From Rhyzopertha dominica (lineage: Eukaryota; Arthropoda; Insecta; Coleoptera; Bostrichidae), in assembly GCA_025024175.1 (NCBI GenBank), contig QCXZ01000086.1:744001-808000 (forward strand): DNA of 64,000 nt. Direction: 5' to 3'. Every line of letters starts with the position of its first letter. Positions within the stretch are counted from its first letter, which is position 1. The translations under genes were made by a program, and so were the position numbers. The notes below the pieces were generated by a model. It had not been told where the DNA came from. It did not search any database and worked only from the letters and a program-made list of their open reading frames with translations. Below are positions 22,478 through 36,732 of this stretch, piece after piece.

Positions 22478-24468
22478 CTGGAACCATAGGAAATTACGTG
22501 TCAAATGTCAATTGTTGCGGATTCAGATTAAAATAGAAACATATAATAGGTGGATTTGGTTGGGGTAAAATTATTGTGTCGATTGGTTGCTATGCGTGTT
22601 TTAATGATGATAGTTATGGTTTTACCATGGGCGGAAACTAACTGTAAAAGGTCATAAACACGGTATATCTTTGGGTACACTTTATATTTTACGTAATGAA
22701 ATTGATATACAAGAAAAAATAACACGAAGCATCTAGTGGAAGTATCAAAGACTAAATCGTTTGAAGCACAAAAAACGTCAAAAGATTGATTACATGGTCC
22801 AGAGTAAATTATACGAAATGAAAAAAAATAAATCAACCTGTCCGAAAGTCAATAAATATAATTTTATCATAGATAAGAGAAAAACAGAAGCTTCCCTCAC
22901 AAGTGCGCTAGTATACTGGAGTTTTGCTACTGAATGTTTGTCCCTCACATAAAGTAGTCCCAAAAATTAAATAATTTTTTCCTGTTACCATCTGCCCACA
23001 AACGAGTTGCAATTCTATATTACCTACCAAAAAAATCACAAAATAGAATGTCTTTGAGACCAATCGTTCTTACGTTCATTACCTCTTTAAATATTTTACT
23101 TTCTTTTTTCAACACCCAGTATAAAGTAATTATCAATCAATAAATATAGGTGCAATTCGAGTACCAAAACATAACTGCCTATGCCATCATAATAAAGATG
23201 AATGAATCCGCTCAAACGGATTAAAACAGCAAATAAACGACAGTTTCAGTTTTGCAAATCCAATTACATAGGTAGGTGCATTAGTTGTTTGGCGAAGTTC
23301 CCTTATTAGTATGTATTTCCATCGTTCATCTATATTATCAGATCGACAGCTTTTGAAACTTTTATAATGAGATAAGTTCGCATATCCACACATGATTTGA
23401 TGTTTTGAATTTTGAAACGCAATATGTTATAATTACAGGAAATACACATGTTAAAGATGAATTTACGGCTAGTGTATGTATCTAGCGCCACCCCTTCTAA
23501 AAAGTTAAATAGCATCATTAGATGAGCTAAGAAATATAATCTTAATATCATCATCTACGCAGTTTCTGCAAATAACTTCAATAATTAGATTTAAAATAGA
23601 AACTCGTAATTTTTAAATGGTTCATAGCACATTCGAAATAATGCTGTTAAAGTATCTTTTATTGTTTCTTGTTTTAGTAAAGTTTGAACTTATTGAAATG
23701 AAATAAATATAAAAAGCCTACAGAAGTTGTGTTATACGAAAGCATAGGTGGTTTGAATTGCGTTTCAAGTAAACAACCTCTAATAAGGGGTTCAAGTTAA
23801 CACAGATCGATCATTTGATTAACCCTGAACTTAATCTTCATCTGTTCAGCATATCAAACGACCACAAGCTTAAAATTAATTCCTGATAGCCTTCCGGGTA
23901 AAACTGTGGAGTTTAAAACTGAAGCCAGAAGAGGAACTTCCACGAACTAAACAGAAGAGACAGAATCATCCTGTCGGTGATATGTAAACTGTCGAGAGAA
24001 TTAGGGAAAGATGTATTACACAGAAAGAAATCGTTTGCTTATTGGTTTTAGGGGGTGAAAATGACAAAAAAGTATGTATTTGAATATGGTTTTAAATATT
24101 ACTGCTTGGACATTTTATTTTATAAATCTTGCGACATAAACATTAAAAAATAAAATAATAATATTAACAGTTTTTTAAATCATTTTAATGGGCTTGATGA
24201 TAACCCTATGGGATTGAAAATGCAGTAGTAAAAAATTAATAAACTAGTTAAAAAAGTTATATACCTACTTAAATAATAAAGCACCCAGCCAGTCAATAGA
24301 AGTCATACAATTACAGTAGTAAACCCTTTTTAGAAAATCAGGTAATTAAGTTCCATGAAAGAAATCGTAGTATTCTTAGCTTACTGGCGATAAAGAAGGT
24401 TGGCAGCAAGTATATATAATATTATATTTCTTGATTTTGATCTTATTATGGACTGCTGGATGTATACA

Positions 24469-24474
24469 TTTATT
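24469..24474 (-). terminator. Poly(A) signal directly after the prepropeptide stop codon
   Basis: AATAAA on the minus strand begins 3 nt after the stop codon (24477-24479). If used, the 3' UTR would be only about 20-30 nt. Confidence 0.45.
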
Positions 24475-24476
24475 AA

Positions 24477-24779
24477 TTATACGAACCCTGCGGCCAAACC
24501 CAGTCCCGCTCCAGCCAAGCCTGCGCCTGCTATCCCAGCACCTGCCAAACCTGCACCCGCAATTCCTGCTCCCAATAACCCTGCTCCGAGGAGTCCGGCT
24601 CCTGCCAAGCCACCCAGGAGCAGACCTCGCTTCTGCCTTACATGGGGAGGATCGGCCTCGCTGGCAAGTGCCACCTGGGTGGAGAGGATTCCTTGAACCT
24701 CATCCTGAGTTAGTGGCCTCGTGTAGGCACCAACAGCCACGATCACTGCAGCTAAGCATAAGACGGGAATGATCTGCAT
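24477..24779 (-). CDS. Secreted prepropeptide with dibasic site and Gly-Ala-Gly pentapeptide repeats
   Basis: Intact single-exon ORF of 100 aa. Residues 1-18 form a signal peptide (MQIIPVLCLAAVIVAVGA). Residues 19-51 are a polar pro-region ending in VRQKR, a furin-type dibasic site. The rest is an uncharged repeat beginning GLLLGGLAG and continuing as GAG[IL][AL] units, about eight copies of a 5-residue period, ending LGLAAGFV. It is rich in GxxxG spacing, as in glycine zippers. Codons vary in third position between repeats, so the protein pattern is selected or old. Could be a cuticle/matrix protein or a processed secreted peptide. I do not recognise a named family. TATA box and AATAAA are both close to the ORF. 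Confidence 0.8.
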   Translation of the reverse strand: MQIIPVLCLAAVIVAVGAYTRPLTQDEVQGILSTQVALASEADPPHVRQKRGLLLGGLAGAGLLGAGLLGAGIAGAGLAGAGIAGAGLAGAGLGLAAGFV

Positions 24780-24838
24780 GGCCGCAGTGACAGCACGAGC
24801 AAAATGGGAACTGTTACCAGGTGGATATCCTGTACGGT

Positions 24839-24845
24839 TATATAG
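24839..24845 (-). promoter_or_regulatory. TATA box for the repeat prepropeptide gene
   Basis: CTATATA on the minus strand about 60 nt upstream of the ATG at 24779, a normal distance for a TATA box with a roughly 30-nt 5' UTR. Confidence 0.5.
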
Positions 24846-27517
24846 ATTTTGTGCGAATCCTCGTCTTTGTCTAGCTTATCTCAGAATGAAGATACCCTAA
24901 AGGTGAAATGAAGAAATTTATGGTCAAGGTTGAACCGCCTCCCATTTCAATAAGTTCAAAACCAAACCAGCTGTCTCAGAAGTCCATTTCATAGTTCACA
25001 TCGACAATAAATGGTACACACACACCAACAATACCTAAAAATTATGTGCTATTCGGTATTAACAATAATATTATTTTCTATTGTTAGGAATTGTCACCTA
25101 TTATTATAAATTCTTGCGAGGTTGATTCACAGCATCCTGTTTCTAATTTGATGATCTGGGCATAATTTCTAGACGGTTTTGAATTAATTAGAATTTATCC
25201 ACACATAGTTGTGCCGTAAAATACGGTGACTCGCATATTAAGAACCTACAGGTGTGGAAACGAATCAACATTCAAACCAATACCATGTAAAAAGTAGTTT
25301 TTTAACTTTTGTTGAGGATAAAGGCCAGTTCATTTTACGCAAGTAGAAAAAAAAGGCTCCACATTTATTTTTGAACCTCGTAACTAAACCATTACATACG
25401 TAAAAGATTTTGCAAATATGACCAATTTGACACATCAGATAAACCAATATTTTAATTTGCTTCTGCGATATGACACAAAGTTATGTCAAGGCTTTGACTA
25501 CAGATTCTAATTTGATACCTGCAAGCTACAAGAAACATGTATTTCGATAGATTTCCAGAAAGACCAAAATAATATTCGAAATCAAACTCGGAAGTGGATG
25601 AAGCTGTAACTTTGACTTCAATCATACTAAGTCCAAATGAATTGTATAAAACACCTTCAAGCACAATAGAAGTATTAGAAAAAAAATTCATATCGCAGTA
25701 GAAGATGCTTGAAATGTATATAAATAAGGAAGGACGACAGCTTGAACATTTTTAGTTATTAGATTTCTAGTGTTATAGTTGAGGGTTTAATTGAACTACA
25801 TCATCATCCTAATTTGAGAAGTACGCAAATTTTCCATCACCAAACGAACAGAGATATTGATGAATAAAATTTGAAGATTTTGACAACAAACACAAATCAT
25901 ATATATTTATGTGAGATCAAAGAATATTTTGCAGAATGTAAGTGCGAAGTTTTGCTCGGAAAATCTTTTAGTGGAATGCGTCACAGTTTGCCGAAGGATC
26001 GAATTTCGATGAAACAAGACGAAAAACAGTCGCAAACTCCTAATGGAAAACCGGATATTCACTAAATGAGACTGAATTTTTGTGTAACATGAAACGTTAT
26101 CGCGGAGAAAACCAACTGGACGAAACGTAACTGCATTGATGATACTCATGCAGAAGCAACACATGTGGAGTGATCTCCCAAAGGAAAAGTACAGTTGCTT
26201 ATCATTGCCGATGCCGGACGTGAAAACGGATTCGTGAATACGTATATTTAAATCGCAATTTAATTAGGAGATTATCATAATGAAATGAAAAGATAATACA
26301 AAATTTGCTACGAAATAGTGTAATCCCAGTTGTTATTACATGGAATTAAGCCAAATATAGCATCATTTATTTGTCTGCGTTTGTTCTCCAAATAATTTCA
26401 TTTGAATACCATCGATAAAAAATTTCAATTCACCCCGAAGTGGGAAACAATGAATTTATGCTGTCAATCGATTGTCCGCGCCCTACTAGCACAGATTATT
26501 TTAATGTGCCGTATAAACGCTTAAAGCATTACCGTAGGCTAAAATGTTTTATAAATTACCTGTAAGCACTGTTCCCAGTTCTTCATTTAAAGTTTTAAAG
26601 AACGCAGAAACAAACTTTATCAATCAACCGCTGATAATCTTTTTGAGCTACAACATTCCATATATCATAGGTACATCTTCTTGAGTTATAGGCAATTTTT
26701 TATTTTGAGATAAAATTGTAGTTTGAAGAGCTACATTGAATAGAAATCATATTAGATGCGTTATTTCTGAAAACAGGCGGTGCTCATTAAATATATCAAT
26801 ATGTGTATTGTCAAAGTAGACGATATATTGAATATGAGGAGATTATTACTAAAGAATCTTGCAAACCCGATGAAAGCTCAAAATTTAACAGACGAAAAAT
26901 CAACCTTAGAATCAAAAATAGTATGTTCTTAGCACGAAAGAAATAAACGCAATCTCTGGTCTTGTTGCAGAAAATGGATCTATAAAAACTGTAAATGTAA
27001 TAAATCCCCTGCATAAAAAGGGTTTTTACGGATGAGGCTGCACGTCATTTTGATTATTAACACCCAAACCATGATGTGTTTAGTATCAAACTGGGGTAAA
27101 ATTGTCTGATTTAACACATCGAGCAACTTATTCGCTGCATAATAAATAAAAAATAACCGAATTTGCCGGTTCAATCAATAGGTATATTATGTTACAGCGG
27201 TGGTAATGCTGGCTGCCTACACAACAACACATCAAGCATCCCCAATGCTTCAATAAGCAGTCACGTCAATGCGTTTTAAAGGTACGCATAGACGTAGACG
27301 AGGAACTTATTAGGGAGCTATTAAAAATAAATTTCAAGCCATCTATACTAAGCTACTGAAAGTAGTATTCTAATATACGTATAGAACAATATAAGCGCGT
27401 GTAATTTCTTTTTCTTTCTGCAATTCCGTTAAAGCAATAAGTGGGCGACTAAATTAACAGCCAAAACAAAAAATTCAAATGACTCAAGACCATAGAACGT
27501 ATATAAATAGGTTGTTT
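24846..27517. other. Intergenic AT-rich interval
   Basis: About 2.7 kb with only short AT-rich open frames, such as 25452-25691 minus and 25871-26065 plus, that carry no recognisable domain. No RNA gene was recognised. Confidence 0.5.
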
Positions 27518-27585
27518 GAGGTTAAGAAACACTCTCCATGTGACGCAATTGGATAGGCTCCGCCCAGATGCGCAATATCGTATCT
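27518..27585 (-). repeat. Dispersed GC-rich repeat, copy 1
   Basis: Read on the minus strand, this 68-bp block matches 48262-48327 on the plus strand: a GATA-ACTGCGC-like start, the shared core TGGGCGGAGCCTAT, then CGTCAC(A/G)TGGAGAGTGT and TTAA(C/T)CTC. Similarity is roughly 75-80 percent by eye. It lies about 430 bp upstream of the PCGF3-type start codon. Nature unknown: short interspersed element or transposon end. Confidence 0.65.
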
Positions 27586-28008
27586 TGCCACTTCGTATAG
27601 GACGGATTATAAATCTATATTAATCCTGAAGTAGTAATGTAGTTTAAATATATCAATAAACATATGTCTTAGATAACAAATTGCATGTGAAATTAGGTTG
27701 TAATTAGAAAAAACATTGGAATACAATGCCGAAGTGCATATTTAGGAACAGTAATATTCGTAAAAGATTGCTAGAGCCGTTTGGAAAAAATATGTTCTGT
27801 TCTGATAGGGTTCTTTGTAAAACAAAGTGCCCAAAAAGACTTGTATTGCCCCGGAATTTGAACCTTTACTATTAAAGTACGCCACTGCTCAGCGCACTGA
27901 CAGCCGAAGCCGAACGCACGAAAATGGCCGATCTTTTTATAACTTGATTTTGTTTGTGTGCCCTTTGTGGGGTTAGAATTGCCTTCTGAAATACTTTTAG
28001 TTTTGTAA

Positions 28009-29370
<1,362 letters not shown>

Positions 29371-32300
29371 TTTAGCGTTTAGTGAAATTTCCTATGTATT
29401 AAGCAAATGTGATTGCTGCCTTTGATGCAGCATTTTATTGATATCTTAACACAATTGAAAGTGTGCCCAAATAATATAAGCTTTAAAAATCAAGTGTCCA
29501 GCATTGCAATATCATGTCCCTTAAAAAAAAATGACGTGATTATGGCATCTATATATTTAAATAAAGTTACCACTTCATCTAAAAAAAAGTTCATAATAAG
29601 GTCTTAGTTGAAGCAGATGATGAGCCAATTTAGCCTTTATGTATGTACAATATTCCTGTGAAGCTATATTTTAATTCTAATGGTGTTTCAGTGCTGAACA
29701 CTCGTAGTTACGTTAAAAGTTATATGGAAATTTCTTTTGTACGTAACTGGTGATTACACTTTTATTTTGTTATATAATATTTAGTAGACTGAAAATAAGG
29801 CTGAATACAAGAGATGTCTTGACATTGTATTCAGCTATGTGTTATCAGTAAAATAAACGATTTGATTATACCAGTGAGCTGGTACTTCCTAAAAATGAAT
29901 AGGCAATTCTAGTTGTATGTTGCATTATTTTACATGAGTGGAGCACTGGTAAAATCAAATTTTCATACAGTAGCGTAAAGTAATATGCTATTATACATGG
30001 AAAGGTATAATGCATATTTGATTATTTATAAAAATGCAGGAGGCATCTAACATAAATACAATTTGCTCCATACAGCAAAACTAAACATCTGTACAAAGTA
30101 CAGTAAAACCTCTCTATGAGCATGATTTTTCCAGAATCCTAACATTCATCAAAATCATTGGTAATTATATCAATTTTCTTCAAAAGAATACAACCTACTC
30201 ATTATTTAGCTTAGTGTTTTATTAGAAAGTGTATTTTAAAATAATCTGATTGACACTGGCTGTCTTTCCTCGTATTGCCTAGAATCCAATATTGTCTAGA
30301 ATATGGATGTTTATTATTTAATGGGGAACAAATGGAAGATACTTCATGATCAATGAAGACCTGAAATTAAAACCAAACATACCGTCACTATTATCGAATC
30401 TTACTATAAAAATAGATTTCATATTCTAAAGCTGACAACATTACATGAAGGAAGACTTCGTGATTTAACACTGTCACCAGTAGATGTAATTGTGATAAAT
30501 TTCAAAAAGTCTTTAACCGAAGTGGTAGTGACAACCTCAGAAAACATTCTTTAAGGTCAAATAGCACATATTTTTATATGTAAAACTTAGGTCTACAAAG
30601 TTTCTTTCTGGTCATTAATCCCTTCAAGTATACAGTGTCAGTGCAGAAATGGTTATTAAATGCAATAAAAAATGTTGTGTATATTTATCACAAAATGCAC
30701 TGTATTTATAAAAATTCAGTAAGTCCTGAATTTCAACTTGATTTTTCAAAATTGAAAACATCTTTACATGCCCGAATCTGCTGTGATTTTTTGTGTAGGA
30801 TTTTAGTAATGAACCTTGATAGGAACTGATTTTTTTCAAAACATTTACTTTTTTTGTGAATTATTTTATGTATATAGGTATGTAAGTCTTATATGATACT
30901 GCAGACTATGTCTTTTTAAGGGAGGTTTTACTGTATACAGAATTTGAGTAAGCCAAATATAAACTATTTTATAGGACTAGCTTTCCTTTAATAAAGCTAG
31001 AGAAAATCTAATGCACGTTATTTTTAGTACACAATTATAGGTTACGTTGATTTTCTCAAGATGACTTTCATGTTTCTCGTCACTTATGGTCCCAATTGTA
31101 TTAATTAGATCGTCCTGTAAGCGCATTTCTTAAAAGTTCATACTAGTTTTAAGGGAAATCATGACTTTTATTAATTAAACTGGTTATATTTATTTTATGG
31201 ATACATACATGTAAAGTATGATATCCCAACTGTGATAGACCAATTTTGCAGAAAATGCATTAGCTTTAGTTCATTGTAACAGTACCTCATGTGAATGGTG
31301 TTTAATTAGGAATTACTCTTTTACTATTCTATCACCTGTAGAAGTGCTACTTAAATATGCTTGAAGTTATGGTAGTAGAGAAATGTTCAACTCATTATGC
31401 CCAGTTAAGTACGTTCAGTAATCTCCACAAATGATGGCCTCAACATTAATATCATATAGTGTAAAACATATGTACATATATTACAGAATATTTTTCAAAT
31501 ATAAAACGATTCAGTGGTTGTACTTAAAGCAGGCAATAATCTTATGTGTTAATCAAAACACAAAACGATCGTGTAAGTACCTCGACGCGAATTTTAAACT
31601 GGTATTATGAAGTGAAATATTTTGTGTGTTGGTTATACTGCTATATAATGCCAAACATGACTCCACATCATGCAAATAAAACAGCGATAGTTAGTTGTTT
31701 TGATTCATGCTACAGCAGAATTTGAAATGGAACAAAAAGGTCTTTGCTGATTTTCCATTCTTTCATTTAATGTGTAGGTTTGTCTGATATTGAATATTTA
31801 TATATTGACAGCCGATTTATTACAAATCGATTTGATATATCTATAATTTACCAAAGCAATATCAGCTGTCAATATATACTGATTTGGCATCTATGCCAAG
31901 TGTTTTAACAGTTTTCTAAGCTCCTCCAAACATTCAAACTTTCTTGACAATTCCGGTTAGTGTTGATATATATAATATAATATTCTATTGTTTCTCTTTG
32001 ATTTCTGCTGACGGTACATTAGTGCATTAGAATTACAATTCAACTAGTTCATTTTAAACAATTTTCTTAATGGAAGTTCTGAATAATTCATAAATTAGAG
32101 CACATTTATTATATGTTATATATGGCACCCTTCAGAGTTTACAAAAGTTCAAACTAATCAAAGCATAAGAAAACCAAATCTTGTATTTTATCTGTTACCA
32201 AATTCATATTGAATATGAAGCATTTATAACACTGGAGCAGTGAAATATTTCTTAAATCCATGTGTAACCAGCCCACTATAAATATGCGTATATTTAGTTA

Positions 32301-34016
32301 GTGAAGTGTAAATGTATTATAATATTGGCAGACAAAATTTTTTACATTTATAGTATTTGTAGAGGCAAATTTTTGTAGAAATTTGATACTGAATAAGTGG
32401 TTGTAATGTGCAATTTTAGCAGTGGATCGCAATAAAAAGAGCTGTAATATGTGTAAGTAGTTAGCATTTTATCCTTTTTATATGCAGAATTGCATCCTAA
32501 AATGAATGTTGTCACATCTTGCTGTGTGTTGTAGATTTACCACAATAACTGAAGAGAAAGCCTTTTTCACTATTTAGAATTCCAGTGAAATATCAAACAT
32601 AACTAAATTGTGTTTACTTGTAACAGTACATAAAATAGCTGTGTAGAGTTCTGAATAATATTTCATTTGATACTCTGACTTAGACATAAATATATATTTT
32701 TTATACTTTCAACAGCTGTGTTGATTTCCTACCCGAAATTTGTGCAAATAAGAATATTGTATAACTGTTTCCCACAAATATTAGTCAAATATAAGAAATA
32801 ATCGCTAGAGTTTTGGAACTAATTAAATGATACAAAATTGTTTAACTACTTACAAAACTTTGAGATTAATTGCTCAAGATAGCTGTATACCTCCTTGAAC
32901 GCTTGAATCCTCCATAAATAACAACTATGCCCTATCAGTCTATTCTTCATTTGAATTTGCTTTTTTAAATTCAAATGACACAGATAATACAAATTACAGA
33001 AAACACGTTGAAGTCATTTGTCATATTTCAGTATTGGTACAGCGCAGTCTGTTATCTTAAACACAAATTCCCTCCCCAAATATGTTATTTTCCAGGTTAG
33101 TACTTAAGTATATCCCGTGATAGTAGGTAAGTATATATGTTACTCAAATTTTTAGTGTCAATTTTTGTATACTGGACAGTACTTATCCACATGATTATTA
33201 CTGTGCATTTTCTCATAAATAATGTCATAATCGGCTTACTGTAGAAAACTACTGACTGTTTCATGAATTTTGCAACTGATTGCATATGTCAAAGTTGTAG
33301 CAAAAGAAAGCAGGTGAACATAACATATTGGACAAGCAGTTTCTCACATTTCCCCGTTAAGTCAAAATCAAAAAACAAATAAATCTGATTTATTAGTAGG
33401 TACATTAGATTTACAGTATAAATCTACCATCACAGACTGTATGTTTTGCATGAGACATTTACTAGTACTAAAATACTGGAGTGAAAGTTGGTGTCCTCGA
33501 CATCATGGAATGTATAAACTTTCACTTCAGTTAGAATACACATTTATGGAAAAAACAAATCAAAACAGAACACCAGGTGAACATTTATGACGGCTGTCAA
33601 ATATGTAGAAATCAAGTATACACCACCACAGTTTTCTCTCTGAAAATGTAGATTAAATCACAGTGACATATATGACAGCTAAAGCCTCAGTTTGGAAGCA
33701 GAGTAAATCAGTTTTAACTAAATGTGTTTAGCTGCTAACATAACCCGCCTCCGTAGGTTTTAAGTACACATTTTAAATTTCAGACAATATAACAGCTTGA
33801 CTAGCGAAACATTTAGATCCATACAATTTTGTATGTCAATAGAGAATAAAAAAAACATTACAGAAAAACACAAATAAATTACTATAACTGTAACAAGAGG
33901 ATTTCCATAGACTATAAACCTGCTTTCAAATAACAATTACATCAAGCAGTATAAATAAATAAATACAAATAACTGAACATTGTGATGAACACTACATACT
34001 AAGATAAAGCTTGCCG
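29371..34016. other. Long AT-rich non-coding stretch between PCGF3-type gene and Ero1
   Basis: 4.6 kb with no gene. Several AATAAA-like hexamers occur (for example near 29848), so part may be a long 3' UTR of the PCGF3-type gene. A perfect 14-bp inverted repeat is at 31799-31878 (separate entry). The Ero1 3' end lies immediately after it, convergent with PCGF3. Confidence 0.5.
31799..31878. repeat. Perfect 14-bp inverted repeat with 52-nt loop
   Basis: TATATATTGACAGC at 31799-31812 pairs perfectly with GCTGTCAATATATA at 31865-31878. The loop contains a smaller palindrome, CGATTT-atta-CAAATCG. The overall size is pre-miRNA-like but the loop is large and pairing beyond the 14 bp is poor, so identity as an RNA gene is not claimed. 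Confidence 0.5.
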
Positions 34017-36732
34017 TCATCGTATCATGTGGCGGAATTCATCCAATTCATTTATACTGGTAGACAGCCTGAAACACAATCACTAATACCCACCCAAAAT
34101 TTAGCAAATCAACTTACCTTCCAATACTGTTGATTAAAGACACAATCTCACTGCGCTGTAACTGAAAATGTCGTTTCGCTGCGTCTTTTACCATATATTT
34201 GCTATCAAACCTATCGGAAAACAAAATTTTCAACGCAGTACCGAGACCTTGAGTCTAAAAAAAAGCAGAAGCAATGCAGAGCCTGAAACGAGCTGAAATG
34301 GCCTAAAAATACCTGCAGCTTTCCCCAAAGTTTACACTTGTCACATCCAACGCAGTCCATTATTCTCGTGATGTTCCTGAAATGATTTTTGAACTCTTGC
34401 TTTAGATAAGCGTGCTCCTCATCTCTGAACATGACGGTTTCATCGAAGTGATTTNGNAAGGATTTGATAACCTTCAGCAAATCCTTCACAGCCTGTTGTG
34501 TGTCCCAATCTTCAGCTTCACTCCCTAAATACCAAATTAAATAAACGAATTGGAAGGAACAAGAACTGACAAGATGAAGCAATAAGTGAAATGAGAAAAT
34601 TTTGAAACTTGGACATGTTTGATATGCCAACTAGGGGTGCCAATATGTACTATCCATTTAGTAGTAGAAGTAGAGGTGTGTATATACAAAGCCTTAGCAG
34701 AAGTTACGTAAAAAGCAAAAAAAAACAATTGATGAATGAGAAAAAACGGGATTTGAACTCGAATGACCGGGTCTCAATTCAATCCTAGTTATGTCATTGT
34801 TGGAAGGCCAGTCCCAAAAGAAATCTCTCAGCTGAGACCAAGCCAAGAAGGGAGCAAAGGAGAGGATTAAGTAAAAGAAAATTGAAAGGCGGTTGATTGT
34901 AACAATCATTTACCAGTGTAAAATTCCTCCTTCTCCAAATATGGTGAAGCCTTATCCAGAGCACGTAGTTCCAGCAGATAAACAAAATACAGATTCTTCA
35001 ACCAGTTGGGACCCTGACCGTCGGTAGTTTCAGGAGAAAACTTTTTCTTAAACTCAGTTACGTTGTGACCCAAACGCCGCTTGGAGATACCAAACCAAAT
35101 GCGTTATTCTCTGACTGCAGGTACTTGGCACAAAGGTGTACATTGATGCTAGTGTGCAGGCCAGAAATCAACCTGTAGAACACTCTTTGTTCCAAACACA
35201 TGTTGTCGAGAAGCTCATTTGGTATGTAAGTTTGGTAAGAATGCGTCNGAGGTCTGAAACAGTTCTCCATGTATATACTGTTCCATATTCGGTGGGCAGA
35301 TGGTCCCCTGTAGCCGGTATAACGTTCGGGATTCAACAGCAAATCCACATATTGTGCAGATTCGTCTGCATCTTCCGGTGCACAAAAATTGTCTAAAGCC
35401 TCGTCGTAAGCTGTCCACAAGGCAAAGTCTTCCTGAACTTTGGCACTTATTGTAGTGTTCAGATAACTCAGTTCTGCATTGTGATCATCGTCCTCTTCAC
35501 AACTGGCATCTTTTAAATACTGCGCGAAGAAAAATAATAACTAACAAATTGTAAGACTTGTGTGGATTATGTTACCAATGGTGATGTAAAAGCTGGTTGT
35601 TTTAAAATATAAATGTTATGAACAAAAATATTTTGAAAAATGCAATTGCCGCCGTATCCCTAATTACCGTAATTATACCGAGGGTCAACAGGATTAATAA
35701 TAGCTGCTATATCAAATTTGATTTTAATTGAGGGGTGAGGCATGCACCGTTTTTTTGCAATCGAAATGCACATAATTTTTAGAGAACTCTCATATTTTCA
35801 TATAAAAATTTACTTCATTTTAATGGAAGAAAACAAAAAAATTATTTGCATGCTCTATGAGCTGTTTTTTTTATACAATATTCGAATAAAAAGCGCAGTA
35901 ACAAAATACTGCCCAAATTTATCATCAAATTGGCCATGAACTAGTACCACGAATCAATGTACCAAATAAACATGAGTATAAAGTGTCAATCTGTACAGAA
36001 ATTAAGTCCAATACAATTTCCCTGGGGAAGATAGTTTATCTATTCTATTTTTATACAGAATTTCAATCCATACTTATCAGACATTTTAAGTACTTGCATT
36101 TACTTCAATTCAGTTAATGAAACTCATTGATAACACTGATTAATATAGCGAAATTAATCTGTAAAAAGATTTTTGTTATCTTGACAATAAAAATCCTACA
36201 AATCAATACGGGATTTAATCTTGTGTCTGATATTTACACTGAAAATCCACTGTGAAATAACGATTTACCCAACTATTCAAAAAATTATTGTATCTCACCT
36301 TTCCAACACCAGTTTCTGTCATGAACAACGTTTTTTTAACGTTACCCTTCAATCCAGAGGGTAGAGCGCTATCGTCACAGGTTTCCACATGGCAGTAACG
36401 AATAGCACAACGGCTGTCGTCTACCCAAAAAGGGCATGCCCTTTTCAGATTGACCTTATAAAACCTGAAGTAATCCTTATTCAACAAACTCTTCAGGCGT
36501 GGATAAACTTTGATATTGTTAAAATTGTCCACAGTATCGACAACGCAAGAGCAGTCATCAATTTTTCCTTGCAGCTACAAGGTTTCTTCAGATTAATTAC
36601 ATGAATTAAAGGAAATTTCTGCAGTTATACCTGACAAAAACAATGGTCTTCTTCTGGTGTAAAATATCCTGAACACTGGTGTATCACAAAACACACACAA
36701 AAAGGAACCAACAACCACTTCTGCATATGCAT
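34017..36732 (-). CDS. Ero1: ER oxidoreductin Ero1, complete with one apparent frameshift
   Basis: FAD-dependent oxidase of the ER lumen that reoxidises protein disulfide isomerase. Exons (minus): 36732-36631, 36574-36299, 35519-34914, 34524-34313, 34254-34118, 34068-34017; all GT-AG; about 461 aa. Seen: signal peptide ([18 protein letters not shown]), '[15 protein letters not shown]', '[17 protein letters not shown]', the shuttle cysteine pair C-x4-C (CHVETC), the FAD-binding block '[20 protein letters not shown]' and '[16 protein letters not shown]', the active-site triad CVGCDKC, and C-terminal '[11 protein letters not shown]' and '[11 protein letters not shown]'. In exon 3 the frame breaks at 35069-35071, where a run of three Gs (minus strand) would need four; downstream 'HNVTEF...[10 protein letters not shown]' continues in the corrected frame. 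Ns at 34455, 34457, 35248. The break is probably a consensus error, since every other part is intact. Confidence 0.95.

Noticed and set aside
24400..24772. Plus-strand 'KPAPAIPAPAKPAPA' repeat frame
   Set aside because: Antisense of the prepropeptide repeat; the minus frame has a signal peptide, TATA box and poly(A) signal, the plus frame has none.
27845..27870. tRNA-like T-loop sequence on the minus strand (GGTTCAAATTCC)
   Set aside because: The T-stem does not pair and no D-arm, anticodon arm or acceptor stem could be built.
34740..34765. B-box-like GAGTTCAAATCCC on the minus strand within an Ero1 intron, followed by T-runs
   Set aside because: Possible tRNA-derived SINE end, but no A box or cloverleaf and no second copy seen in the window.
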